From: Fidelibacterota bacterium
GTDB lineage: Bacteria; Fidelibacterota; Fidelibacteria; Fidelibacterales; DSDE01
DNA length: 7,548 nucleotides
Assembly (NCBI GenBank): GCA_011049095.1
Contig: DSDE01000108.1
Coordinates: forward strand, 1-7,548
Direction: 5' to 3'
Shown: positions 1 through 5,291 of the stretch, piece by piece
Layout: each line of letters opens with the position of its first letter
Numbering within the stretch: position 1 is the first letter of the stretch
Made by a program: the position numbers and the translations under genes
Notes under the pieces: model-generated
The model's input: the letters and a program-made list of their open reading frames with translations, nothing else
Database searches by the model: none
Told to the model about the DNA's origin: nothing

Positions 1-2
1 AC

Positions 3-1649
3 ACAATATTCAGCGTTCGCACTCCAAAACTCACCTGGAACAGTAATTTCAATTGGGGCGATTTTCAGTCAGGAGGCCAACGCAAAACGGACAATAGCAT
101 TTTTGTGAATGATACCGTTTTCTCTTTTACCGGCGATGGCCGTGGTGAAATGTATCGTCAAAGCCTCAGCGGCCAGAGCAGTCTGGATTTCCGCGCTAAT
201 GATGGGCTGACGATTTCTTTGCAGCTTGGCGCCGGAGAAAGAGAACGAGGCCGCATCAGCCGCCAGGTCTTTACCGAGCTGCCACAAGATATTGTTTATC
301 AATCCTATGATGAAAACACTCGTTCTTCGGAATATCTCAGCGCGCAGCTGGGCTTTACACAAAAATTTCAGAAAAAGGGACATGAGCTAAGCGGGTCAGC
401 CGAATATCGTCTCAGCTCAGGAGGAGAATTTAATGAGACCAGCCGGACTGATACAGCCGGCAATATCATTGACCGCACTAAAAATACAGAATCTGGCGAT
501 GATGAAGATTGGCGTGTCAAGCTTGACTATAAAAATCCATTCACCGAATTTCGTATTTTTGAAGCCGGTCTGCAATCCAGCATCAGTTATGATGAAGAAT
601 CAACGGGACTTTATAAATGGAATCTGCTTAATGAAAAATATGATTATTTCCCCCAATACAGTCATGCCAATGACTATACCCATATCATTCACAGTCTTTA
701 TTCCATTTACAGAGATCGACTGGGACTCCTTGACTGGCAGCTTGGCCTGAGGGGAGAATATAGCTATCGGGAGATGAAGCTTAACACGCAAGACACAACT
801 TATCTCTTCGACCGCTGGGACTATTTTCCAAGTATTCACGTGAGTATGCCTTTTCTCGACAATGAGCAGATAATGGCCTCATATAGTCGACGTATCGTAA
901 GACCCCGCAACAGGTATCTGGAACCTTATCCAACAGCCCGGGACGCTTACTCCGTCCAGCAGGGAAATCCGGACCTTATACCGGAATATATCAATGCGAC
1001 AGAATTGAGCTGGCAACACACAAAAGGGAAAAATTACCTTGCATTGGAACTCTATCATCGCAGCACCGAAAACAAAATCGAAGCTGTGCAAAAAGCGCTG
1101 AATGCCACAACAATGCTTCATACCTATGCTAATGTGGGAAAAGACTATGCTAGCGGCGCTGAACTCTCTCTAAACTATTCTCCTGCCAGATTCTACACCC
1201 TTTTCCTTAGTGGAAATCTCTTTCGCTACAGAGTAGAAGGTGAGTTTAATGACAGGGTTTTTGATAATCAATCCAATAATTGGGGAATCAAAATTAATAA
1301 CAGCTTTTTCCTGAAAACAGATACTCGTGTTCAGCTCGATGCCAATTACCGCGGACCCTCTGTCACCAGTCAGGGACGTACGGAGGCCTTTTGGATTGCC
1401 AATCTCTCGGCGAAACAAGATTTTGGAAAAAACTGGACCGCCACAATTCAGGTCCGGGACATTTTTGAAACGGCTAAAAGAGAATACACCCAAAGCGGTC
1501 TAGATTTCCAGAATACCAGTATTTTTCTACGGGATGCCCCCATTGCACAGTTTTCATTAAGCTACAAATTCAATAATTTCAATGAGAGAAAAAGCAGACA
1601 AAACGGTGAAAACAATGGCGATGGCGGTGATGATCCGTTTATGTTCTAA
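3..1649 (+). CDS. TonB-dependent receptor / outer-membrane beta-barrel protein, C-terminal part (5' truncated by window)
   Basis: The reading frame is open from the left edge, so the true start lies outside; the GTG at 105 is internal, since the preceding residues are already barrel-like. About 548 residues remain. They show alternating polar/aromatic strands throughout and the hallmark block of the OMP_b-brl_3 type of TonB-dependent receptor barrel: YSRRIVRPRNRYLEPYP near residue 295, followed by QGNPDLIPEY. The last strand is FSLSYKFNNF. After it comes a hydrophilic Asn/Gly/Asp-rich tail ending in PFMF with a terminal Phe, as expected for BAM recognition. There are no cysteines. The missing N-terminus would be expected to carry a signal peptide, a carboxypeptidase-regulatory-like domain and the plug. 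The family imports large substrates across the outer membrane using TonB energy; the substrate cannot be read from this part. The gene converges with the thioredoxin-like gene, 17 bp between stops. Family call is firm, specific role unknown. Confidence 0.9.
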   Translation, partial: TIFSVRTPKLTWNSNFNWGDFQSGGQRKTDNSIFVNDTVFSFTGDGRGEMYRQSLSGQSSLDFRANDGLTISLQLGAGERERGRISRQVFTELPQDIVYQSYDENTRSSEYLSAQLGFTQKFQKKGHELSGSAEYRLSSGGEFNETSRTDTAGNIIDRTKNTESGDDEDWRVKLDYKNPFTEFRIFEAGLQSSISYDEESTGLYKWNLLNEKYDYFPQYSHANDYTHIIHSLYSIYRDRLGLLDWQLGLRGEYSYREMKLNTQDTTYLFDRWDYFPSIHVSMPFLDNEQIMASYSRRIVRPRNRYLEPYPTARDAYSVQQGNPDLIPEYINATELSWQHTKGKNYLALELYHRSTENKIEAVQKALNATTMLHTYANVGKDYASGAELSLNYSPARFYTLFLSGNLFRYRVEGEFNDRVFDNQSNNWGIKINNSFFLKTDTRVQLDANYRGPSVTSQGRTEAFWIANLSAKQDFGKNWTATIQVRDIFETAKREYTQSGLDFQNTSIFLRDAPIAQFSLSYKFNNFNERKSRQNGENNGDGGDDPFMF

Positions 1650-1658
1650 GCTTGCAGT

Positions 1659-1672
1659 AAATAGGCCTATTT
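1659..1672. repeat. 14-bp perfect palindrome at the convergent gene ends
   Basis: AAATAGGCCTATTT is its own reverse complement. It lies 9 bp after the receptor stop codon and covers the TAG stop of the thioredoxin-like gene. It has no loop and no adjoining T-run, so it is a poor intrinsic terminator. It is the only obvious symmetry between the two converging genes. Confidence 0.5.
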
Positions 1673-2221
1673 CCATTTAATGCTGCAGCCGATGGAAGGC
1701 TTTTGTATTGCCAGGGGCGCTTCATTGGCAAGAACTGCATCCAGAGCTGCGCGCAGCTCTTTCCCTGTGACGGGTTTTCCATTGCCGGGACGGCTTTCGT
1801 CGAGTTGTCCCCGATAAACACATTTCAAATCGCTATCAAAAAGGAAAAAATCTGGTGTGCAAACGGCATGATAAGCTTTAGCTGTTTCCTGACTTTCGTC
1901 ATAGAGATAGGGGAAGGGATATCCCAAACGTTGGGCTGCTTTTTTCATCTCAGCCGGACCATCCTGAGGGTAGTTTATTGCATCATTGCTGCTGATGGCA
2001 ATAAATGCAATACCTTTCGGCTGATAATCTGCAGCAAGCTTCACAAGCTGCTCATTGACGTGAATGACATAGGGGCAGTGATTGCAGATAAACATTATCA
2101 CAGTGCCTTTGTCTGATTTTAGTTCGGAAAGGCTCTTTATGTCGCCACTGACAGTATCTAAAAGCTGAAAATCAGTGGCTTTTGTGCCCAATGGAATCAT
2201 TTCTGAGGGACTTGCTGCCAT
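1667..2221 (-). CDS. Thioredoxin-fold protein, peroxiredoxin-like (CNHC active site)
   Basis: This 184-residue cytoplasmic protein has no signal peptide. It opens with PSEMIPLGTKATDFQL, the usual start of the AhpC/TSA-like redoxin fold. The CxxC redox motif is Cys46-Asn-His-Cys49 followed by PYV, and the Thr122-Pro123 pair in VCTPDF is the expected cis-Pro loop. Extra cysteines are Cys121, Cys134 and Cys179; Cys179 sits in the C-terminal GCSIKWK, which I recall as typical of this thioredoxin-family/PRX-like group. Members are presumed thiol oxidoreductases or peroxidases; the substrate is unknown. I chose ATG 2221 over the in-frame TTG at 2242 because AGGAG (2231-2227) lies 5 nt before it and the resulting N-terminus matches the family. 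It is the third gene of the minus-strand set, 72 bp after the LPP20-like gene, and may have its own promoter in that gap. Family confident, physiological role not. Confidence 0.88.
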   Translation of the reverse strand: MAASPSEMIPLGTKATDFQLLDTVSGDIKSLSELKSDKGTVIMFICNHCPYVIHVNEQLVKLAADYQPKGIAFIAISSNDAINYPQDGPAEMKKAAQRLGYPFPYLYDESQETAKAYHAVCTPDFFLFDSDLKCVYRGQLDESRPGNGKPVTGKELRAALDAVLANEAPLAIQKPSIGCSIKWK

Positions 2222-2226
2222 TTTTT

Positions 2227-2231
2227 CTCCT
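2227..2231 (-). promoter_or_regulatory. Shine-Dalgarno fixing the thioredoxin-like start
   Basis: On the minus strand AGGAG is followed by five A residues and then ATG at 2221. It decides against the upstream TTG at 2242, which has only a GAGGGG-like sequence at 2256-2251. Confidence 0.75.
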
Positions 2232-2253
2232 AGATTTATCAATTAATTTTCCC

Positions 2254-2278
2254 CTCAATTGAGAATTCTTCTATAGAA
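2254..2278. repeat. Cluster of three overlapping short palindromes
   Basis: Within 25 bp of the 72-bp gap between the LPP20-like and thioredoxin-like genes there are three perfect palindromes: CTCAATTGAG (2254-2263), AGAATTCT (2262-2269) and TTCTATAGAA (2269-2278). They lie 33 to 57 bp upstream of the thioredoxin-like start, where an operator could sit. The region is AT-rich and such short palindromes arise by chance, so an operator role is only a possibility. Confidence 0.3.
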
Positions 2279-2293
2279 AATATTTTCCCGAAA

Positions 2294-3547
2294 TCAGAAT
2301 TGAAAATCGAGGTTTAGGGTTGCAAACTCATTTTGTTCGTAGCCAAATCGGGCAAAGAATCGGTCAGGAATAACTGTGAATAAGAGGCCAGGCTGGGCTA
2401 TGAAAAGATCATTATGTCGATTACGCCACATTTCGTCCCATACGATATCCAGCTCTAAGAGCAAGGCCAGCTCAGGCATACTTTTGAAAAAGGGATACCA
2501 GGCCGCTCCTAATTTTGCTTGCCGGAAATCAGCCTGAAGTGAATTGACTAAATGAAATTGCGGAATATGGACATTGGCAAAGGCTGCGACGGTATATTCA
2601 GTTTTTGCGCCCTCGATACTATTTTTAAGGTCTTTCAGGTTTATTGGCGAAAGGAGATATTGCCCGGCGCCAATCGCCACGCTGCTGCGGTAGATTTCTC
2701 CCTTACCCTCGAGAAGCCGAAGCTTAAAGATGGCATCCTGAAGCAGCAAAGTATCACTTTTCATAGAAAAATTTGCTGTTGCAGAAGCCACTTTAAAATG
2801 GATGCTATATTTCATTCCTAAAAAGCTTGCCGGATAGACTGAGCCTTTTAGCGAGAGGTCCTGTATAAATTTATTGCCGATGATTTCTGCATTTTCCATT
2901 GTCAGTAAGCGATGAAATGCAGGCATCCCAATAAAATCACCATAGTTGCGCTGGATATGGCTTCTCCGGTCTTCTTGTCGCCGGAGTTTTTCTTCTTTCA
3001 ATCGTTCAGCCTCTTTCTGTTTCTGGAGTTCTGCCCGTTTTTTTTCCGCTTCTATCTTTTCCTGCTCTTGCTTGTGGCGAATCTCTTCCCGCTTTTTATC
3101 CTCAAGCGCTTTATTTTCTGCCTTTAATCGCTGGGCTTCACGCTTTAGCTCTTCCTCAAAAAGATTTTGATACGCATCTTTTTCATATTGTATCAAGCTG
3201 TACCAGGTTTTATTTGCCGAGTCAAAATAGCGCTCTGACACATTGATGCCTTTTAGGCTCAGCTCTGCTTTCACAAGATTTTGCCGGTTATAAACTTCGT
3301 TAATCTCTTTCTTGTCTTCACTAATCTGGTGGTCTATCATCGTCTCTACCTGGGTCTGGACATTTCGAGTAAATTCTATCCGGGCATTATTGTCAGCTTC
3401 ACCTTCACTCCTAGATGAAACCCCAATTCCAAAATAGTATTTCCCGGGATTTTCAGGCCGCCGGTTTTTTGCCCAGTCAGGAATTTCCTGAGAAAAAAGG
3501 AGTGATGTGGACAAAACTAATGGTAATAGCAATCGTTTAATCATCAT
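2294..3547 (-). CDS. Exported LPP20-like protein with long charged helix and probable outer-membrane C-terminal barrel
   Basis: This protein has 417 residues. Residues 1-19 form a classical signal peptide (KR then a hydrophobic stretch, likely cut after LFS). There is no lipobox; the whole protein lacks cysteine, so it is not a lipoprotein. Residues 20-125 resemble the LPP20 family: PDWAKNRRP, then YYFGIGVSS, an ADNNARIEFTRN helix, and VSERYFDSANKTWYSLIQYEKDAY. Residues ~130-200 are almost entirely Glu/Lys/Arg/Gln/Ala, a coiled coil or single alpha-helix of roughly 70 residues. Residues ~205-417 alternate polar and hydrophobic positions like beta strands and end LNLDFQF, a terminal-Phe outer-membrane signature. 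I infer an anchor in the outer membrane and an LPP20-like domain held out on a rigid arm. ATG 3547 is preceded by GAGGA (3560-3556), spacing 8; a second ATG follows at 3544. The SD overlaps the upstream gene's stop, so translation is probably coupled. LPP20 function is poorly known; no activity is assigned. Confidence 0.8.
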   Translation of the reverse strand: MMIKRLLLPLVLSTSLLFSQEIPDWAKNRRPENPGKYYFGIGVSSRSEGEADNNARIEFTRNVQTQVETMIDHQISEDKKEINEVYNRQNLVKAELSLKGINVSERYFDSANKTWYSLIQYEKDAYQNLFEEELKREAQRLKAENKALEDKKREEIRHKQEQEKIEAEKKRAELQKQKEAERLKEEKLRRQEDRRSHIQRNYGDFIGMPAFHRLLTMENAEIIGNKFIQDLSLKGSVYPASFLGMKYSIHFKVASATANFSMKSDTLLLQDAIFKLRLLEGKGEIYRSSVAIGAGQYLLSPINLKDLKNSIEGAKTEYTVAAFANVHIPQFHLVNSLQADFRQAKLGAAWYPFFKSMPELALLLELDIVWDEMWRNRHNDLFIAQPGLLFTVIPDRFFARFGYEQNEFATLNLDFQF

Positions 3548-3559
3548 CGCCGATGTCCT

Positions 3560-4243
3560 CTATTTTATTTCTATACCACCAAAAATAACTGTGGCGTTAA
3601 TTTTCAGCAGTGGTTTTTCTTCGGATCTGTTTAATTCAGAGCGTCGCTTGTCATCAATGCCACCGAATATTGGTGTTCCTTGCACCTGCACCCGCCAGTC
3701 ATCGCCGATCCGTAAGTCTGCGCCACCAAAAAGCGCTGTGACAGTCAGATTTATTTCAGGCAGCTTGCTTTTAGCTTGAGAAAGGTCCACATCTGCGCCG
3801 CCAAAAATGGCTGTGATCTGACCACCATTAAAAACCTGACTGTTGACATTGCTTGTGCTGCCACTGAAAAGAGCAAGAACGTCGATTGTGTCGCCATCTT
3901 CATTTGCTTTGATCATTTTATTTTCAACAGAACCATTGCCTTTGAGAAGGTAAATGCCGGCAAAAACAATGAGCAGCGGCCAGATGAGATTCCAGATATT
4001 CCAGCCAACGATATCCAATTGATTCAGTTGGAAAAAGATACCAACTATTAACAGGATTGCGGCAGAGCCCCTGTTTCCACTTTTGAGCTGCAGAAAGCCA
4101 ATTGCAATAAGAATCATAGGCCACCAGGTGCCAATGATCTTCCCAAAGCGAAAAAGATTCATTTGATTAAAAAAAAGCAGACCGCCAACAGCTATCAGGA
4201 TGATACCAATGGTGATCCGATGTTGAGACCGTTTATCAGACAT
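3560..4243 (-). CDS. LiaF-like membrane protein (LiaI/LiaF-type TM region plus FGG-repeat domain)
   Basis: This protein has 227 residues and no cysteine. The N-terminal half has four membrane helices at about 10-25, 36-53, 59-73 and 83-100. They form two similar hairpins; each second helix begins with a Trp-Pro motif (WWPMILIAIG and IWPLLIVFAG), as in the LiaI-LiaF-like transmembrane region. The C-terminal half (~118-227) is a repetitive beta domain with FSG at 126-128 and FGG at 147-149, 172-174, 193-195 and 221-223, matching the 'cell wall-active antibiotics response' LiaF C-terminal domain. In Firmicutes LiaF inhibits the LiaRS two-component system during envelope stress; no histidine kinase or regulator is present here, so that role cannot be carried over. 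Start ATG 4243 is marked by a very strong SD. It is the first gene of the minus-strand set, its TAG stop sharing a base with the SD of the next gene, 12 bp before that gene's ATG. Family confident, function inferred. Confidence 0.87.
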   Translation of the reverse strand: MSDKRSQHRITIGIILIAVGGLLFFNQMNLFRFGKIIGTWWPMILIAIGFLQLKSGNRGSAAILLIVGIFFQLNQLDIVGWNIWNLIWPLLIVFAGIYLLKGNGSVENKMIKANEDGDTIDVLALFSGSTSNVNSQVFNGGQITAIFGGADVDLSQAKSKLPEINLTVTALFGGADLRIGDDWRVQVQGTPIFGGIDDKRRSELNRSEEKPLLKINATVIFGGIEIK

Positions 4244-4246
4244 ATT

Positions 4247-4257
4247 TCACCTCCTTT
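4247..4257 (-). promoter_or_regulatory. Near-perfect Shine-Dalgarno of the LiaF-like gene
   Basis: The minus strand reads AAAGGAGGTGA, matching the 3' end of typical 16S rRNA over essentially its full anti-SD, with GGAGG placed 6 nt before the ATG at 4243. It fixes the start and predicts strong initiation. Such strong SD use is atypical for Bacteroidota. Confidence 0.85.
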
Positions 4258-4562
4258 AACATCTTCACAAGCTAAGAATAAACAGTGACGTTTTCAAAGA
4301 ATTTATTAGCTTTATCCGCTAATTGTAATTGCGAACCACATCTGTCCAAAATAAATTTTTGCCATCCATAAAATAGATTATACTGGCTGTTTTAATCCGG
4401 GCCTTCACGCCCTGTGAAATATTCTTTCATGGGGTCGGGAAAAAGAAGATTATGTTTGAAGGCGGAAAAGAGACGTGGCGCGATGAGGAGCATAAAACGG
4501 TAGCTTATGAAAATGTTTCTGGGTTGTTCAACGAAATAGTCTATCTCAAATTTCGCTTTCCA

Positions 4563-4578
4563 TCCCGATTGGTCGGGA
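4563..4578. repeat. REP-like hairpin TCCCGA-TTGG-TCGGGA
   Basis: A perfect 6-bp stem (TCCCGA at 4563-4568, TCGGGA at 4573-4578) closes a TTGG tetraloop. TCCCGA/TCGGGA hairpins are, to my recollection, frequent dispersed intergenic elements in FCB-group genomes. There is no T-run, so it is not a canonical terminator. Only one copy is in this window, so its repeated status is not shown here. Confidence 0.45.
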
Positions 4579-4619
4579 CCTTCAGGCAGAATCTTCCCCG
4601 AATTTGTGACAGCCCCGGT

Positions 4620-4639
4620 CACTGAGCGGAGTCGAAGTG
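4620..4639. repeat. REP-like element containing TGAGCGGAGTCGAAG
   Basis: The 20-mer CACTGAGCGGAGTCGAAGTG has complementary ends (CACT/AGTG). Its core, GAGCGGAGTCGAA, belongs to a dispersed intergenic repeat I recall as very widespread in Bacteroidota, Calditrichota, Chloroflexota and Cyanobacteria. It sits between the TCCCGA hairpin and the nested inverted repeat. Only one copy is visible in this window. Confidence 0.55.
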
Positions 4640-4642
4640 TTG

Positions 4643-4688
4643 CTTAATTTGGACCTGTCCGTCCCTTGACAGATCAAGACAAATTAAG
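4643..4688. repeat. Nested 46-nt inverted repeat
   Basis: The outer arms CTTAATTTG (4643-4651) and CAAATTAAG (4680-4688) are perfect 9-bp complements. Inside, CTGTC (4655-4659) pairs with GACAG (4668-4672) around an 8-nt loop, leaving unequal internal loops of 3 and 7 nt. An alternative inner hairpin is CTTGA-CAGA-TCAAG (4665-4678). It begins 4 nt after the REP-like 20-mer. It could be the foldback of a small repeat unit or an RNA structure. It lacks a T-tract, so it is not an obvious terminator. Confidence 0.45.
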
Positions 4689-4848
4689 AAGAAAAAGACT
4701 TATGAAACACAGGCCTATTTTGGGGATTAAAATGAAAATTATCGAATCTAATCGGTTAACTCATTGTAAATAATGTGCTGATATTTGCTTTTTAGATTGT
4801 TTAGGACAGCAGTGTTTATTGAGCTGTAAATCACCTATGCTGCGCCTT

Positions 4849-5025
4849 TTATGCCCAGAGTGGGGTTGAGCAAGTCTGGCGACCTACTGGAAAAGTGAAT
4901 TCATAAGCTTTTAGTTTTTGCATAAGCTTATCAATATCTTGCGTTGGTTTTTTGGCGCATAGGGTTACGGCGCCATTGTAAAAAGTATCTTTGCCATCAC
5001 GGACTGCTCTGAGGAGTGCAGATAG
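4849..5025 (-). pseudogene. Possible decayed coding segment (58 codons, no start)
   Basis: On the minus strand the frame is open from just after a TAG (5028-5026) to a TAA (4851-4849). The predicted residues look protein-like, for example RDGKDTFYNGAVTLCAKK and IDKLMQKLKAYEFTFP, while the other frames are crowded with stops. There is no plausible start codon with an SD and I recognise no family. An open stretch of this size can occur by chance, so a gene remnant is only a suggestion. Confidence 0.2.
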
Positions 5026-5234
5026 CTACAGCCATTTTGTCGGGTTTTTCTATAGGAGCTTAGATCAGCTATTCAAAGAGAAAATGCTTCAATTTCGGCT
5101 TGAGTTTTTCAAAAATACATTGTGACTTAAAATCGTCTTTATAAAAGAATTTGTTAACAGCGAAGATTGATAAAAATCCGAATCTTTCTCAGGTCCGTTT
5201 CACCCATTATTCACTCAATTCCTGCCGACTATCC

Positions 5235-5265
5235 TTGCATTATTTCATAGAACATGATAAATTTA
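5235..5265 (+). promoter_or_regulatory. Candidate promoter for PPDK
   Basis: TTGCAT at 5235-5240 is followed after 17 bp by TAAATT at 5258-5263. The downstream box also reads TAAATTTA, 7 of 8 to the Bacteroidota-type -7 element TAnnTTTG, with TTG about 20 bp upstream. Transcription would begin near 5270, giving a short leader that still holds the SD at 5279-5283. The -35 match is weak (3 of 6), so this is a guess based on position. Confidence 0.3.
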
Positions 5266-5291
5266 GTGCTGACAATGAAAGGAAAAAACGC

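Larger units (their letters stand above)
4258..5291. other. ~1 kb divergent intergenic region without a convincing gene
   Basis: The stretch lies between the divergent starts of the LiaF-like gene and PPDK, so it must contain promoters for both. The part 4404-4688 is richer in GC and in small hairpins: TTCAC/GTGAA at 4404-4418, CGAAAT/ATTTCG at 4532-4555, and the elements listed separately. The part from 4690 to 5240 is AT-rich. A 9-nt direct repeat CATAAGCTT occurs at 4902-4910 and 4921-4929. Two minus-strand open stretches exist: 4392-4622 (76 codons from a GTG without an SD, lying inside the REP-like element) and 4849-5025 (no start codon). Neither has gene-like signals at its start. I see no tRNA (no T-loop motif), rRNA, riboswitch or CRISPR pattern. 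Placement of the LiaF-like promoter could not be decided. Confidence 0.6.

Noticed and set aside
105..107. GTG as the real start of the receptor gene
   Set aside because: The frame is open upstream to the window edge with barrel-like residues (LTWNSNFNWGDF) and no SD at a proper distance, so it is internal.
1703..2116. 137-codon plus-strand frame
   Set aside because: It lies opposite the thioredoxin-like gene, whose motifs are clear; no independent signal.
2912..3170. Plus-strand frames rich in Phe and Ser
   Set aside because: They are the complement of the Glu/Lys-rich helix of the LPP20/barrel gene, which gives artificial Phe/Ser/Leu-rich products.
4392..4622. 76-codon minus-strand frame as a gene
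   Set aside because: It begins with GTG inside the REP-like 20-mer, has no SD before it or before internal ATGs, spans several hairpins, and matches no family I know.
4666..4671. Perfect -35 consensus TTGACA on the plus strand
   Set aside because: No acceptable -10 box lies 16-18 bp downstream, and the hexamer is part of the nested inverted repeat.
4902..4929. Two CATAAGCTT copies as an array or CRISPR
   Set aside because: Only two 9-nt copies 19 bp apart, with no third unit or spacer pattern.
4944..4977. Hairpin TGGCGC/GCGCCA as a terminator
   Set aside because: The T-run precedes the stem on the plus strand and an A-run follows it on the minus strand, so neither orientation fits an intrinsic terminator.
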